Positions 18,825 to 27,145 of a stretch of DNA of 43,950 nucleotides are shown one piece after another. The notes beneath the pieces were generated by a model. It was not told the DNA's origin. It saw only the letters and a list, made by a program, of their open reading frames with translations, and did not search any database. The position numbers and the translations under genes are program-made. Source of the stretch: Pseudomonadota bacterium (GTDB lineage: Bacteria > Myxococcota_A > Polyangia > Polyangiales > JAFGIB01); NCBI GenBank assembly GCA_017881185.1, contig JADGRE010000021.1, positions 1-43,950 of the forward strand, written 5' to 3'. The stretch's first letter is position 1; each line of letters starts with the position of its first letter.

Positions 18825-20024
18825 GTGAACCGCGACTTCTATCTCTTCCTCGCGAGCCGCTTTGCTTCGGCCACCGCAATGACGCTGATGCGTGCTGCGA
18901 TCGCGTGGCACGTGTACAGCATCTCGCACTCCGCGTTTCACCTGGGGCTCATCGGCCTCGTGCAGTTTCTGCCCGCGCTCGCGCTCACGCTCGTGGGTGG
19001 CGCAATCGCCGACAGCTACGATCGCCGCCGCATCATCAGCCTCGCGCAGCTGACTGTGCTGCTTGCCGGCGGTGTGTTGTTCACCGTCACGCGCACGGGC
19101 TCGCTCAGCTTGCCGGTGTTGTACGGCATGGTGCTGCTCATCTCGTGCGCGGGTGCATTCGAAGCGCCAGCGCGCTCGGCGCTCCTGCCGCGCTTGATCC
19201 CGCGAGAGATCTTCCCGCGTGCAGTCACGATCGCGTCCACGAACCAAGCGCTGGCGTTCGCGACCGGTCCGTTCCTCGCAGGCCTCGTGATCGCCAGCGG
19301 CGGCATCACCAGCGCGTACGCCACCTATCTCGGCCTAGTGGTGGTCGCGTTCATCGGCATGCTCGCGCTGCGCACGGGCGCCCCTGATACGAGCGCGCGC
19401 CGCAACGTCAGCCTGGCTGCCATTCGCGAAGGTCTGCACTTCGTGTGGCAGCGGCCGGTGGTGCTCGGCTGCATGGCGCTCGACATGTTCGCGGTGATCT
19501 TCGGCGGCGCGAGCGCGCTTCTGCCCATCTATGCGAACGAGATCTTGCACGTGGGTGCGCGCGGTTACGGCTTGCTCACCTCTTCGCTCGAGCTCGGTGC
19601 GCTCGCGATGTCGGTGCTGCTGATGTTGCGTCCGCCGGTCTACAACGCAGGGCGCGTCTTGCTGGCGACAGTGGCCGTGTACGGAGTCGCCACTGTCGTG
19701 TTCGGTCTGTCACGCTGGTTTCCGCTCTCGGTCGCCGCATACATGCTGGCGGGCATGGCGGATCAAATCAGCGTGGTGATGCGCGCCACGGCCATCCAAC
19801 TGTCCACGCCCGACGAGCTGCGCGGGCGCGTGAGCTCGGTGAACATGCTGTTCATCGGTGCGAGCAATCAGCTGGGCGCAGCCGAGTCCGGTTTCGTCGC
19901 CGCGCTGAGCACGGCGACCTTCTCGGTGGTGAGCGGAGGCCTGGCTTGCCTCTTGGTGGTCGCGATCGTCGCATGGCGGTTGCCCGCGCTACGTCGGTAT
20001 CGCGTCGGCGAGACCACGAGTTGA
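18825..20024 (+). CDS. MFS transporter (EntS-like exporter family)
   Basis: A 399-residue inner-membrane protein with about 12 hydrophobic helices, starting at a GTG. The loop between helices 2 and 3 has the MFS signature GGAIADSYDRRRII. The overall pattern, with FEAPARSALLPRLIPRE after helix 4, is that of the EntS/YfiS-type exporters that pump siderophores or drugs by proton antiport. The substrate cannot be predicted. It follows the DUF362 gene by 43 bp. Downstream there is a 127-bp gap before the kinase gene. Confidence 0.92.
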   Translation: MNRDFYLFLASRFASATAMTLMRAAIAWHVYSISHSAFHLGLIGLVQFLPALALTLVGGAIADSYDRRRIISLAQLTVLLAGGVLFTVTRTGSLSLPVLYGMVLLISCAGAFEAPARSALLPRLIPREIFPRAVTIASTNQALAFATGPFLAGLVIASGGITSAYATYLGLVVVAFIGMLALRTGAPDTSARRNVSLAAIREGLHFVWQRPVVLGCMALDMFAVIFGGASALLPIYANEILHVGARGYGLLTSSLELGALAMSVLLMLRPPVYNAGRVLLATVAVYGVATVVFGLSRWFPLSVAAYMLAGMADQISVVMRATAIQLSTPDELRGRVSSVNMLFIGASNQLGAAESGFVAALSTATFSVVSGGLACLLVVAIVAWRLPALRRYRVGETTS

Positions 20025-20151
20025 GCGCTGATTGGGCGGATCGCATTGGCTACAGCTCAAGCTGGTCACGAGTTCAGTCCGCAACGTAGGGATGGCTCTG
20101 ACATCCTCTTGCATTGCGCACTGATCGCGGCATCCTTGCGGCGGATCTGGC

Positions 20152-21591
20152 GTGCCCATGGCAGCGGAGCGGGAGGAGTTAGCAGCAGCGGCGGAAGCTC
20201 GGGTTGGCCGAATGGTCAACTCGAAGTTCAAGCTATTGCGCTTGCTCGGGGTCGGCGGCATGGCCGCGGTCTACGAGGCCTGCCACCGCAACGGCAAGCG
20301 CGTTGCGCTCAAGCTCCTGCATCCAGCGCTCTCGCTCTCCGAACGACAGCGCAAGCGCTTCCTGCGCGAAGCCTACGTGGCCAACACCATCGGTCACCAG
20401 GGTGTCGTGCAGATCCACGACGACGGCATCGACACTGACGGCACCGCCTACCTGGTGATGGAGCTGCTGGAAGGCGAGACGCTCGCCGCGGCTGCGAAAG
20501 CGCGCGGCGGGCGGCTGCCGGTCGGCATGCTGCTCGACATCGCGGATCAGGTGCTCGACGTGCTGGCGGCAGCCCACACGCGCGGCGTGGTGCATCGCGA
20601 CATCAAGCCGGAGAACATCTTCCTGATGAAGAGCGGGCACGTGAAGGTGCTCGACTTCGGCATCGCACGCCTGTTCGATCACGTGCCGGGCGCAACGGTG
20701 CACACGCAGGACGGCAGCATGCTGGGCACGCCCGCGTTCATGGCGCAGGAGCAAGCACGCGGTCGCTGGGACGAGGTCGATCACCGCACCGATCTATGGG
20801 CCGTGGGTGCCACGCTGTTCACACTGGTGACCGGCGAGCTCGTGCATGCGGCAGACACGCCCAACGAGCAGCTCGGCAAGGCGATGACCATGCCCGCACG
20901 CCGGCTCGCCGACCTGCATCCCGATCTACCGAAGCCCTTCGGGGACGCAGTCGACTGCGCACTGCGTTTCGAGCAAGCACAGCGCTGGCGCGACGCGCTG
21001 TGCATGCAAGAAGCGCTGCGTGCCGCGTGGGACGACGAGGTGGCGCAGGCCGTGAGCGAGCGCGAGAGCCACGCACCCAGCGTGCAGAACGCCGGCGGTG
21101 GCGCCTGGCAACGGGTGACCGAAAGCGTGTCGGTGCTCGGCCTGTCGTTGGTCGATCGACGCACGCGGCGGCGCCGCCTGTTCGGCTTGGCCCTCGCGGG
21201 AGCGCTGGTACTCACGCTGGTCGCGGCGTTCGCGGGCCAGAGCGATCCCGATCCGAAACCGGCGACCTTGCGAGCCCGCGCTCCGGCAGCGGCGTGGGCG
21301 GGCAACGGCGCCACCGCGGCAGCCGGAAAGCCTCCCATGGCGTTGCGAGCGGCAGAGCTCACGCCCGCGCTGCTCGACAACTACGGCCAAGAGGCGCTGG
21401 ACCAGAACCGCGTGGATTTCACACCGCAGGCCATTGCACCCCTGGCGGCACGCGAGCCCAGGCCGGGCATGACCAACCAGGGCGCCCGTGCGCGCGGTGT
21501 TTCTTTGGTGCAACCAACCGAGAATTCCCATAAGCACGCTGCTGGCCACATCGCTGCGCTGCCGCCCGACCCACTCGATCGCCGGCACTAG
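20152..21591 (+). CDS. Membrane-anchored Ser/Thr protein kinase
   Basis: A 479-residue PknB-type kinase. Numbering from the GTG at 20152: Gly-rich loop LGVGGMAAVYEA (about 32-43), ATP-binding Lys54 (VALK), catalytic loop HRDIKPEN (Asp150), and DFG (Asp168). The activation-segment end reads FMAQE rather than the usual APE, a noteworthy change. A basic patch (RRTRRRRLF) precedes one transmembrane helix (GLALAGALVLTLVAAFAG, about 345-362), followed by about 110 low-complexity residues that would lie outside the membrane. An ATG at 20158 is an equally good start. The TPR/PEGA-type gene starts 36 bp downstream; such pairs are common in myxobacteria and suggest a shared signalling job. Confidence 0.93.
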   Translation: MPMAAEREELAAAAEARVGRMVNSKFKLLRLLGVGGMAAVYEACHRNGKRVALKLLHPALSLSERQRKRFLREAYVANTIGHQGVVQIHDDGIDTDGTAYLVMELLEGETLAAAAKARGGRLPVGMLLDIADQVLDVLAAAHTRGVVHRDIKPENIFLMKSGHVKVLDFGIARLFDHVPGATVHTQDGSMLGTPAFMAQEQARGRWDEVDHRTDLWAVGATLFTLVTGELVHAADTPNEQLGKAMTMPARRLADLHPDLPKPFGDAVDCALRFEQAQRWRDALCMQEALRAAWDDEVAQAVSERESHAPSVQNAGGGAWQRVTESVSVLGLSLVDRRTRRRRLFGLALAGALVLTLVAAFAGQSDPDPKPATLRARAPAAAWAGNGATAAAGKPPMALRAAELTPALLDNYGQEALDQNRVDFTPQAIAPLAAREPRPGMTNQGARARGVSLVQPTENSHKHAAGHIAALPPDPLDRRH

Positions 21592-21627
21592 CCGCAGCCC
21601 GCATCACAGTCCGCAGAACGCCATTCC

Positions 21628-22674
21628 GTGTCATTGCTCCGATACCGCTCTTGTCTGCGCACCTGTGCCTTGTTGCTGTGCGCGGCACCGTTCGCGGCGT
21701 CCACCCTGCTGGCCAGTGCCGTACAGGCGCAGCCAGTGGCTGCAGCGTCCGAAGCGCTGTTCCGTGCGGGCCGCGACGCGATGCAGCACGGCGATCCTAC
21801 GACGGCCTGCGCGAAGTTCCGCGAGTCGTACCGCCTCGAGCACGCGCTGGGCACCTTGCTCAACATCGGCGTGTGCGAAGAGGCCCTCGGAGAGCTGGGC
21901 AACGCCTGGCAGCACTATCAAGAGGTGATTCACGCGCTGCCCTCGGATGACGAGCGCGTGGCGATCGCCAACCAACACCTGATCGTGCTCGAACCGCGCT
22001 TGCCGCGTCTAATCGTGCACCGCTCGGCGAATGCACCCGAGGACACGCATGCGTCGATCGGCGGCGTGGAGCTGGGCACCGCCAGCTTCGACGTCGCGCT
22101 GCCGATGGACCCGGGCAGCTACGTGATCGAAGCCGCGTCGAGCGGTCGCGCCGCGCGCACCTACCCGGTGGAGCTGCACGAAGGCGATCACGCGCAGGTC
22201 GAGATCGAGCCCGGCGAGCTGGTCCCCCAGCCCGAATCTCCGCCGCCATCAGCAGCAACGACGGCCACGGTCGTCACGCCCGAGCTGACAGCGCGCGCCA
22301 CCGAACGGCCGGCCGACACGCGCTCCGAGCAACCCCTGCTCACCACGCGCAGAACCATCGCCTACGTGTTGCTCGGCGCAGGCGCGCTCAGCTTGCTCGC
22401 TGCCGCCGTCAGCAGCGCGCTCGTGATCGACCGCCTCAACACAGTGAGCGACCATTGCAATGGCGGCGGCTGTGACGCGTCGGGCCTCGCCGCCAGTGAG
22501 TCAGGCAAGCCACTGTACGTTGTCGCGCTGAGCGCGCTGGGCGTCGGTGTCGCGACGGCCGGCACGGGAACCGCTCTGCTGCTGACCGAGCCCAAGCCGG
22601 GGCCGCGTTCGCTGGCGCTGCGCCCGGTGCTCGGCCCGCGTGCGTTCGGCGTGTCGCTGCGCATGCCGCTCTAG
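21628..22674 (+). CDS. Exported TPR and PEGA-like protein with C-terminal membrane helices
   Basis: A 348-residue envelope protein starting at a GTG. A signal peptide (CALLLCAAPFAASTLLASAVQA) is followed by TPR-like helices (about 38-115, ALFRAGRDAMQHGDPTTACA onwards), a PEGA-like beta domain (about 128-192, with MDPGSYVIEAASSGR), a Pro/Thr-rich linker, and two hydrophobic segments (about 235-260 and 290-315). Proteins with this layout commonly accompany Ser/Thr kinases in Polyangia; here the kinase is 36 bp upstream. The stop codon TAG lies inside the left end of the MITE-like element at 22671, so the present C-terminus was probably set by that insertion. Confidence 0.85.
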   Translation: MSLLRYRSCLRTCALLLCAAPFAASTLLASAVQAQPVAAASEALFRAGRDAMQHGDPTTACAKFRESYRLEHALGTLLNIGVCEEALGELGNAWQHYQEVIHALPSDDERVAIANQHLIVLEPRLPRLIVHRSANAPEDTHASIGGVELGTASFDVALPMDPGSYVIEAASSGRAARTYPVELHEGDHAQVEIEPGELVPQPESPPPSAATTATVVTPELTARATERPADTRSEQPLLTTRRTIAYVLLGAGALSLLAAAVSSALVIDRLNTVSDHCNGGGCDASGLAASESGKPLYVVALSALGVGVATAGTGTALLLTEPKPGPRSLALRPVLGPRAFGVSLRMPL

Positions 22675-22836
22675 TGGTCTGACCGAGGGGTTTTGACGCG
22701 TTCTCGCTTGTCCCGAACGCGCATGGCTGCGTTGCTCCTCGTCACAACAGCGCTGGCTATTGCTCCTCGTCGCGCCTTGCCCTGCGCGCTCGGTCCTGCG
22801 CGACAACACATCAAAACCCCTCGGTCAGACCACTAG
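22671..22836. mobile_element. 166-bp MITE-like element with 26-bp perfect terminal inverted repeats
   Basis: The ends are a perfect 26-bp inverted repeat (22671-22696 and 22811-22836), outer part CTAGTGGTCTGACCGAGG. If the outermost TA is a target duplication, as for the IS630/Tc1 group, the element proper begins GTGGTCTGACC. The interior (114 bp) has no gene and contains TTGCTCCTCGTC twice. No transposase is in the window, so it would be non-autonomous. The left end provides the TAG stop of the TPR/PEGA gene. Family assignment is inference; the repeat structure is directly visible. Confidence 0.75.
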
Positions 22837-22871
22837 GCGGCCACGCGCAAGCAGCAGCCCGCCAGCCGCCA

Positions 22872-24209
22872 TCAGCGGCGGTACTTCGCCGCCGACAGGC
22901 CCATCGATTTCATCCAGCGGTAGACCTGAGCGCGCGGCTTGCCGAGCACTTGAGCAACCGCCGACACGTTGCCGCCGTGCGCTTCCAGTAGCGCTTTCAA
23001 GCGCGAGCGCTCGGACGCTGGATCTGGCGGCATGGTGTTGCCCTCACCCGAGCTGCTCGGCTCACCGCGCTTGCGCGCCAGCAGCGGAGCGGCGATGTTG
23101 GGCGCAAGCTCCGCGAGCAAGGCGAGGTCGAGCTCGGAGCCCGAGTGCATCGCCAAAAACGAGCGTACGAGCGACTGCAGCTCGCGCACGTTGAGCGGCC
23201 ATTGCCACAAGAGCAAGGCCTCGGCCACGTCGGGCGTCATGCGCAAGCTCTGTGCAGCCTCGCGCGCGATCTCCATGGCCAGCGGCAGGATCTCGCTCGT
23301 GCGCTCGCGCAGTGGGGGCAACGAGATGGTGGCCTGCGACAGACGCGCGTACAGATCGGCGCGGAACGTGCCACGCTCTACCGCGTTCTCGAGCGGCGCG
23401 TGCGTGGCGGCGACGATGCGCACGTCGACCGCTTGCTCGCGCTCGGCGCCGATCGGTCGCACGGCTTTCTCCTGGATGGCGCGCAAGAGCGCGGCTTGCA
23501 CGTCGGGTGGGCAATCGCCGACTTCGTCGAGGAGCAAGGTGCCGCCCTCAGCGGCCATGAACAGACCCTTGCGCGCTTGGGTAGCGCCCGAGAACGCATT
23601 CTTGGTATGGCCGAAGAACTCTGCGCCGACCAGATCGCTCGGGATGCTGGCGCAGTTGGCGGCGATGAACGCACCGCTACGCCCGCTCTGCTGGTGGAGC
23701 GAGCGCGCGAGCAACTCCTTGCCCGTACCGGTTTCGCCGCGCACGAGCACGTTGAGCCCCGCGCGCGCGAGGGTCTGTGCCTGCTTGCGCACGTGGTCCA
23801 TCGGGTCGAGCTCGCAGTACACGAGCAAGCTCTCGCCCGCGCGAATCACGTCGCCCGGCGAGAGCAAGCGGGTGTCCACGCGCTGGCCGTTGACGAAGGT
23901 GCCATTGCGCGAGTGCGCATCGCCGACGCGAAACATGCCGGCGCGGGTGTCGTAGGCGAAGCGTGCGTGCGTGCGCGACATGCGCCGGTCGTCGAGGCAC
24001 AGGCCACCCGTTTCGATCTCACGCCCAAGCAACACCAGATCGCGATTGAGCGCGACGCGCGTGCCCAGCTGCTCACTCGCCGGCGTGTACGCCACCACGA
24101 GCGCTGCGCTGCGCCGCTCGACTTGATTGACCTCCGACAGCGAGCCCGGCTCGGTGGTCGCGCTCAAGCCGCCCACCCGGATTGCGTCGTGTTGATCAGC
24201 CCCCGACAT
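22872..24209 (-). CDS. FHA-domain sigma54-type transcription regulator with degenerate GAFTGA
   Basis: A 445-residue enhancer-binding protein. The ATG at 24209 is preferred over a GTG two codons earlier because GAGG sits 5 bases before it. An N-terminal FHA domain (about 40-130) has LLGREIE, RRMSRTHARF and SRNGTFVNG, the phosphothreonine-binding residues. The AAA+ domain (about 140-370) has Walker A GETGTGKE and Walker B GGTLLLDEVGD. The sigma54-contact loop reads NAFSGA instead of GAFTGA. A Fis-type helix-turn-helix is at the end (GNVSAVAQVLGKPRAQVYRW). FHA input suggests control by Ser/Thr kinases; one is encoded 1.3 kb away. It lies 26 bp after the repeat-protein gene on the same strand. 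Confidence 0.93.
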   Translation of the reverse strand: MSGADQHDAIRVGGLSATTEPGSLSEVNQVERRSAALVVAYTPASEQLGTRVALNRDLVLLGREIETGGLCLDDRRMSRTHARFAYDTRAGMFRVGDAHSRNGTFVNGQRVDTRLLSPGDVIRAGESLLVYCELDPMDHVRKQAQTLARAGLNVLVRGETGTGKELLARSLHQQSGRSGAFIAANCASIPSDLVGAEFFGHTKNAFSGATQARKGLFMAAEGGTLLLDEVGDCPPDVQAALLRAIQEKAVRPIGAEREQAVDVRIVAATHAPLENAVERGTFRADLYARLSQATISLPPLRERTSEILPLAMEIAREAAQSLRMTPDVAEALLLWQWPLNVRELQSLVRSFLAMHSGSELDLALLAELAPNIAAPLLARKRGEPSSSGEGNTMPPDPASERSRLKALLEAHGGNVSAVAQVLGKPRAQVYRWMKSMGLSAAKYRR

Positions 24210-24235
24210 ATCCACCTCTTGGCGCGCTCACCCAA

Positions 24236-24805
24236 TCAACCGATGGTGCGCTCTGCTTGCACGTCGCCACCGAGCACGCGACCGCGCAGCAGCTTGGTCA
24301 CCACTTTGCCGCCGTGGACGTCACCCACCAGCAGCTGACACTTCACGTCGCCGCCGTGCACGCTGCCGAGGATGGTGTTCACGCCGCGCAGCTCGCCGCC
24401 ATGCACGTCGCCGAGCAACAGGTTGAGCCCGCGGACCTCGCCGCCATGCACCGTACCGACCAGGAAGTTGGTGCCGCGCACACTGCCGGCCTGCAGATCG
24501 CCGACGATGGCGTTCACGCCGCGCAGCGAGGCTCCTTCGACGTTACCCTTGAGCAGGTTGATCATACGCAGCGCGACCCCGGACGGCGCGTCGCCGAGAT
24601 ACACCCCGAGCGCCTGCACGGTCTGCCCAGCCGTCAGTGGGTCGGTGCGCAGCGGCTCGAATTTCGGCAAGCGCCCGTGCTTCTGCACGTAGTCGCGAAG
24701 ATCGACCACGGAGTCGCGTGCCGGTTCCGGCAAGTACTCGACCAGCTCACCGAGCAGCTTGCTCGCCAACATCCGTTGCAGAAAGCTCGGGCCGCCTTGC
24801 GCCAT
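24236..24805 (-). CDS. Small protein with six to seven 14-15-residue solenoid-like repeats
   Basis: A 189-residue protein with no signal peptide; the ATG at 24805 follows GGAGG closely. Residues 1-85 are helical-looking (FLQRMLASKLLGELVEYLP). Residues 86-185 are tandem repeats of 14-15 residues with consensus about L-V-G-D-V-H-G-G-E-V-R-G-x-N; examples are VGTVHGGEVRGLNLL, LGDVHGGELRGVNTI and VGDVHGGKVVTKLL. Regular Gly/Val/His spacing suggests a beta-solenoid similar to polymer-forming (bactofilin-like) proteins. No known family is recognised. The FHA regulator gene follows after 26 bp, so they are probably one operon. Confidence 0.8.
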   Translation of the reverse strand: MAQGGPSFLQRMLASKLLGELVEYLPEPARDSVVDLRDYVQKHGRLPKFEPLRTDPLTAGQTVQALGVYLGDAPSGVALRMINLLKGNVEGASLRGVNAIVGDLQAGSVRGTNFLVGTVHGGEVRGLNLLLGDVHGGELRGVNTILGSVHGGDVKCQLLVGDVHGGKVVTKLLRGRVLGGDVQAERTIG

Positions 24806-24921
24806 GATCCTCCGCCCGAACACGGGCCCCCCGCGTTGTAACTCGGCCCACCGCGCCGGGCCAGTGGCTACCGGCTGAACTGCTGTGCAGCCCGGATTTG
24901 GTCGGCTCCACGCAGGCCACG

Positions 24922-25458
24922 TCAGTGCGTGGTCGGGACCGCGAGCTGCTGCACGAGGGTCAACAGCTCGCCCGATTCCACCAGCCGTGTCAGCGCATGG
25001 TCGTCGTCGCACTCGATCAGCTGGACGAGCTCGGGGCTGCCGGTGCGGGCCAGCGCGCGACTTTGCTCGACGGGGACCACGTCGTCCTGCCTGGCGTGCA
25101 CCAGCGTGACCCGCACGCCCTTGGGCAACTGCGCGTGGGCGTTGTAGTGCAGCGCGGCCTGGGCGAGCAGCAGCGTCGGGCCGCGCCACAGGCCGCGCGC
25201 CAACAGCTCCACCACCACAGCGCCACCGAACGAAGAGCCGATCAGCACATCCGGTGGGTGGTCTTTGAGCGCTTGCGCGTGCACTGCCACACAACTGTCG
25301 AAGTCGCGCGTGTTCATGGCTGGCGTGCGCGCCTCGAAGTGCGCCGCGAGCAAGCGCGCCTTGCTGCCTTGCGGGCTGCTCTCCAGGCCGTGGGCGAACT
25401 GTACGCGCAGGCCGGACAAGCCGGATGAGCCGGACGGGCTTTGGGTGCGCTGGGTCAT
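24922..25458 (-). CDS. Small alpha/beta hydrolase (YqiA-like)
   Basis: A 178-residue alpha/beta-hydrolase. The nucleophile elbow is GSSFGG, the acid lies in HARQDDVVP, and the His in CDDDHALTRL. The N-terminal HGLESSPQGSKARLLAAHF, with the oxyanion-type HG near the start, is typical of the YqiA/UPF0227 esterase group, which act on short acyl or CoA esters. Size is normal for that group (about 180-200). It is upstream of the repeat-protein gene on the same strand with a 116-bp gap and divergent from the Spy-like gene. Confidence 0.87.
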   Translation of the reverse strand: MTQRTQSPSGSSGLSGLRVQFAHGLESSPQGSKARLLAAHFEARTPAMNTRDFDSCVAVHAQALKDHPPDVLIGSSFGGAVVVELLARGLWRGPTLLLAQAALHYNAHAQLPKGVRVTLVHARQDDVVPVEQSRALARTGSPELVQLIECDDDHALTRLVESGELLTLVQQLAVPTTH

Positions 25459-25651
25459 GGGGGCCGCTCGGGTGCAGATGCTTCCGTGGGGCCCGAGCCT
25501 CGGTCAAGCGCTCCCGCGAAGCAAGCCACGGCAGCGTGTGGCCGCACACCACCCTTGCAGACCACAAGGAATGCGAAGGTGGCGCCCTGCGTTGCAGCGG
25601 TTACGCTTGGTCAGCCGCACAACCCAGGTCCCACTCCAGGAGAAACCGCTC

Positions 25652-26251
25652 ATGCGTCCTCAATCGTTCCGCGCCCTCGTCGTGTTCGCCGTCGTACTGC
25701 TGGGCAGCTCTGCCGCGTTCGCGCAAATGGCGCCAGCTCACGATCACGCCGGCGGACCGGGCGGCGGACCGGGCGGTGGGGGTCACGGCATGATGGGCCA
25801 CGGCGGCGGTAGCCGCGGCGGTGAAGACTGCGACAGCGACGACTGCCCGATGAAGCACCACGGCGGCATGATGGGCATGGGCGGACACGGCGACGACGAC
25901 GGCCCCAACACGCACTGGGGCATGTTCGAGCACATGGCCGACGAGCTCGGCCTGCCCGACGCCACCCGCAAGAAGATCGCCGACCTCGTGTACGAGGCTA
26001 AGAAACAAGGCATCGCGCTGCGCGCCGACTTGGAGCAGGCCAAGCTCGAGCTGCATCGCCTGATGGAACAGGACAAGCCCGACACCGAGGCGATCCTCAA
26101 GCAGTTCGACAAAGTCGGCCAAGTGAAGAACGAGCTGGCCAAGCTGCGACTGCGCACCATGCTGCAAGTGCAGCAGCTGCTCACACCCGAGCAGCGCAAG
26201 AAGGCGCGCTCTCACATGATGATGATGATGATGCACGGTGGCGAGGACTGA
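25652..26251 (+). CDS. Periplasmic Spy/CpxP-like protein rich in His and Met
   Basis: A 199-residue periplasmic protein; the ATG at 25652 follows AGGAG (25638-25642) and a signal peptide (ALVVFAVVLLGSSAAFA). A metal-binding-looking region rich in Gly, His and Met follows (about 26-85), with HDHAGG, GHGMMGHGGG, CDSDDC and HHGGMMGMGGHG. The C-terminal half is helical with an LTPEQRKKA motif, as in Spy/CpxP/ZraP chaperones of the envelope stress response. It ends in HMMMMMMHGGED, encoded by six ATG repeats at 26216-26233. A likely role is binding Cu, Zn or Ni and protecting periplasmic proteins; no two-component pair is adjacent. Confidence 0.85.
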   Translation: MRPQSFRALVVFAVVLLGSSAAFAQMAPAHDHAGGPGGGPGGGGHGMMGHGGGSRGGEDCDSDDCPMKHHGGMMGMGGHGDDDGPNTHWGMFEHMADELGLPDATRKKIADLVYEAKKQGIALRADLEQAKLELHRLMEQDKPDTEAILKQFDKVGQVKNELAKLRLRTMLQVQQLLTPEQRKKARSHMMMMMMHGGED

Positions 26252-26373
26252 GCCGCAGGCCTGAGCCGCCCGCACCACGCGCAGCCAGGGTTCGAGTCAC
26301 CGGCCGGCCAAGCACACGCTTGGTCCAGCCGTTTTGCTGGACGAGCGCGCGGCCGCAGGCGTAGCGTCGCGGC

Positions 26374-27087
26374 ATGAAGGAAGACGTGCAGGAGCGCGCA
26401 AGCGAAGTGCGCAAGCGTCTGGCGCGTGCGATGCCGGAGCCGCAATGCGAGCTCACACACCAGAGCCCCTGGCAGCTCTTGGTCGCAACCATCCTCAGCG
26501 CGCAGAGCACCGATCGCATGGTGAACCGCGTGACACCGCAGTTGTTCGCGCGTTACCCCACGCCCGAGAAGCTGGCAGCGGCAGAGCAGAGCGAGGTCGA
26601 AGCGCTGGTGAAAGCGACCGGCTTCTTTCGCAACAAAGCCAAGTCCATCCGCGAAGCCAGCCGCTTGATCGTCGAGCGACACGCAGGCCAAGTGCCGCGC
26701 ACGCTCGAGCAGCTGGTCGAGCTACCCGGCGTGGCCCGCAAGACCGCGAACGTCGTGCTTGGCACCGCCTACGGCATCGCGAGCGGGATCACCATCGACA
26801 CGCACGCCGGACGCGTGGCGCGGCGGCTGGGGCTGACCAAGCACTCCGATCCAGTGAAGGTCGAGCGCGACCTGTGTGGGCTGTGGCCCAAGACGAGCTG
26901 GGTCGACATGGGGCATCGCTTCGTGCTGCACGGCCGCTACGTCTGCGTGGCGATCAAGCCGCGTTGTGCCAGCTGCCCGCTGAGCGAGCTGTGTCCCGCC
27001 AGCGAAGCCGAAGGCCAAGGTCGCTGGACGCAGCGCGCCGATCAAGAAGGCGTGGTCGTGAGCAGTCGCGGCGAGCTACGCGACTGA
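26374..27087 (+). CDS. nth: Endonuclease III
   Basis: A 237-residue DNA glycosylase/AP lyase for oxidised pyrimidines. It has the helix-hairpin-helix LPGVARKTANVVL with catalytic Lys, the catalytic Asp in IDTHAGRVARRL, and [4Fe-4S] ligands in C-X6-C-X2-C-X5-C (CVAIKPRCASCPLSELC). Length is slightly above E. coli Nth (211) because of a short extension after the last cysteine. The ATG at 26374 fits the family N-terminus. A 7-bp-arm hairpin (26323-26342) lies upstream. The MATE gene follows after 58 bp. Confidence 0.96.
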   Translation: MKEDVQERASEVRKRLARAMPEPQCELTHQSPWQLLVATILSAQSTDRMVNRVTPQLFARYPTPEKLAAAEQSEVEALVKATGFFRNKAKSIREASRLIVERHAGQVPRTLEQLVELPGVARKTANVVLGTAYGIASGITIDTHAGRVARRLGLTKHSDPVKVERDLCGLWPKTSWVDMGHRFVLHGRYVCVAIKPRCASCPLSELCPASEAEGQGRWTQRADQEGVVVSSRGELRD

Positions 27088-27145
27088 GCTGCGGCGTTCG
27101 TTCTGCGAGCTTCGGCTTGACGTCGCGTGCCGCACACCGAAGCCT

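Noticed and set aside
20086-20110. TGGC...TTGCA resembling a sigma54 promoter before the kinase gene
   Set aside because: The GG and GC elements are 15 bp apart rather than the required 10.
26285-26315. T-loop-like GGTTCGAGTC followed by GGCCGGCCA, suggesting a tRNA 3' end
   Set aside because: The flanking bases do not form a T-stem or acceptor stem and no 5' tRNA part is present.
26323-26342. Hairpin GTCCAGC/GCTGGAC as a terminator after the Spy-like gene
   Set aside because: No T-run follows, and it lies close to the nth start; too weak to call.
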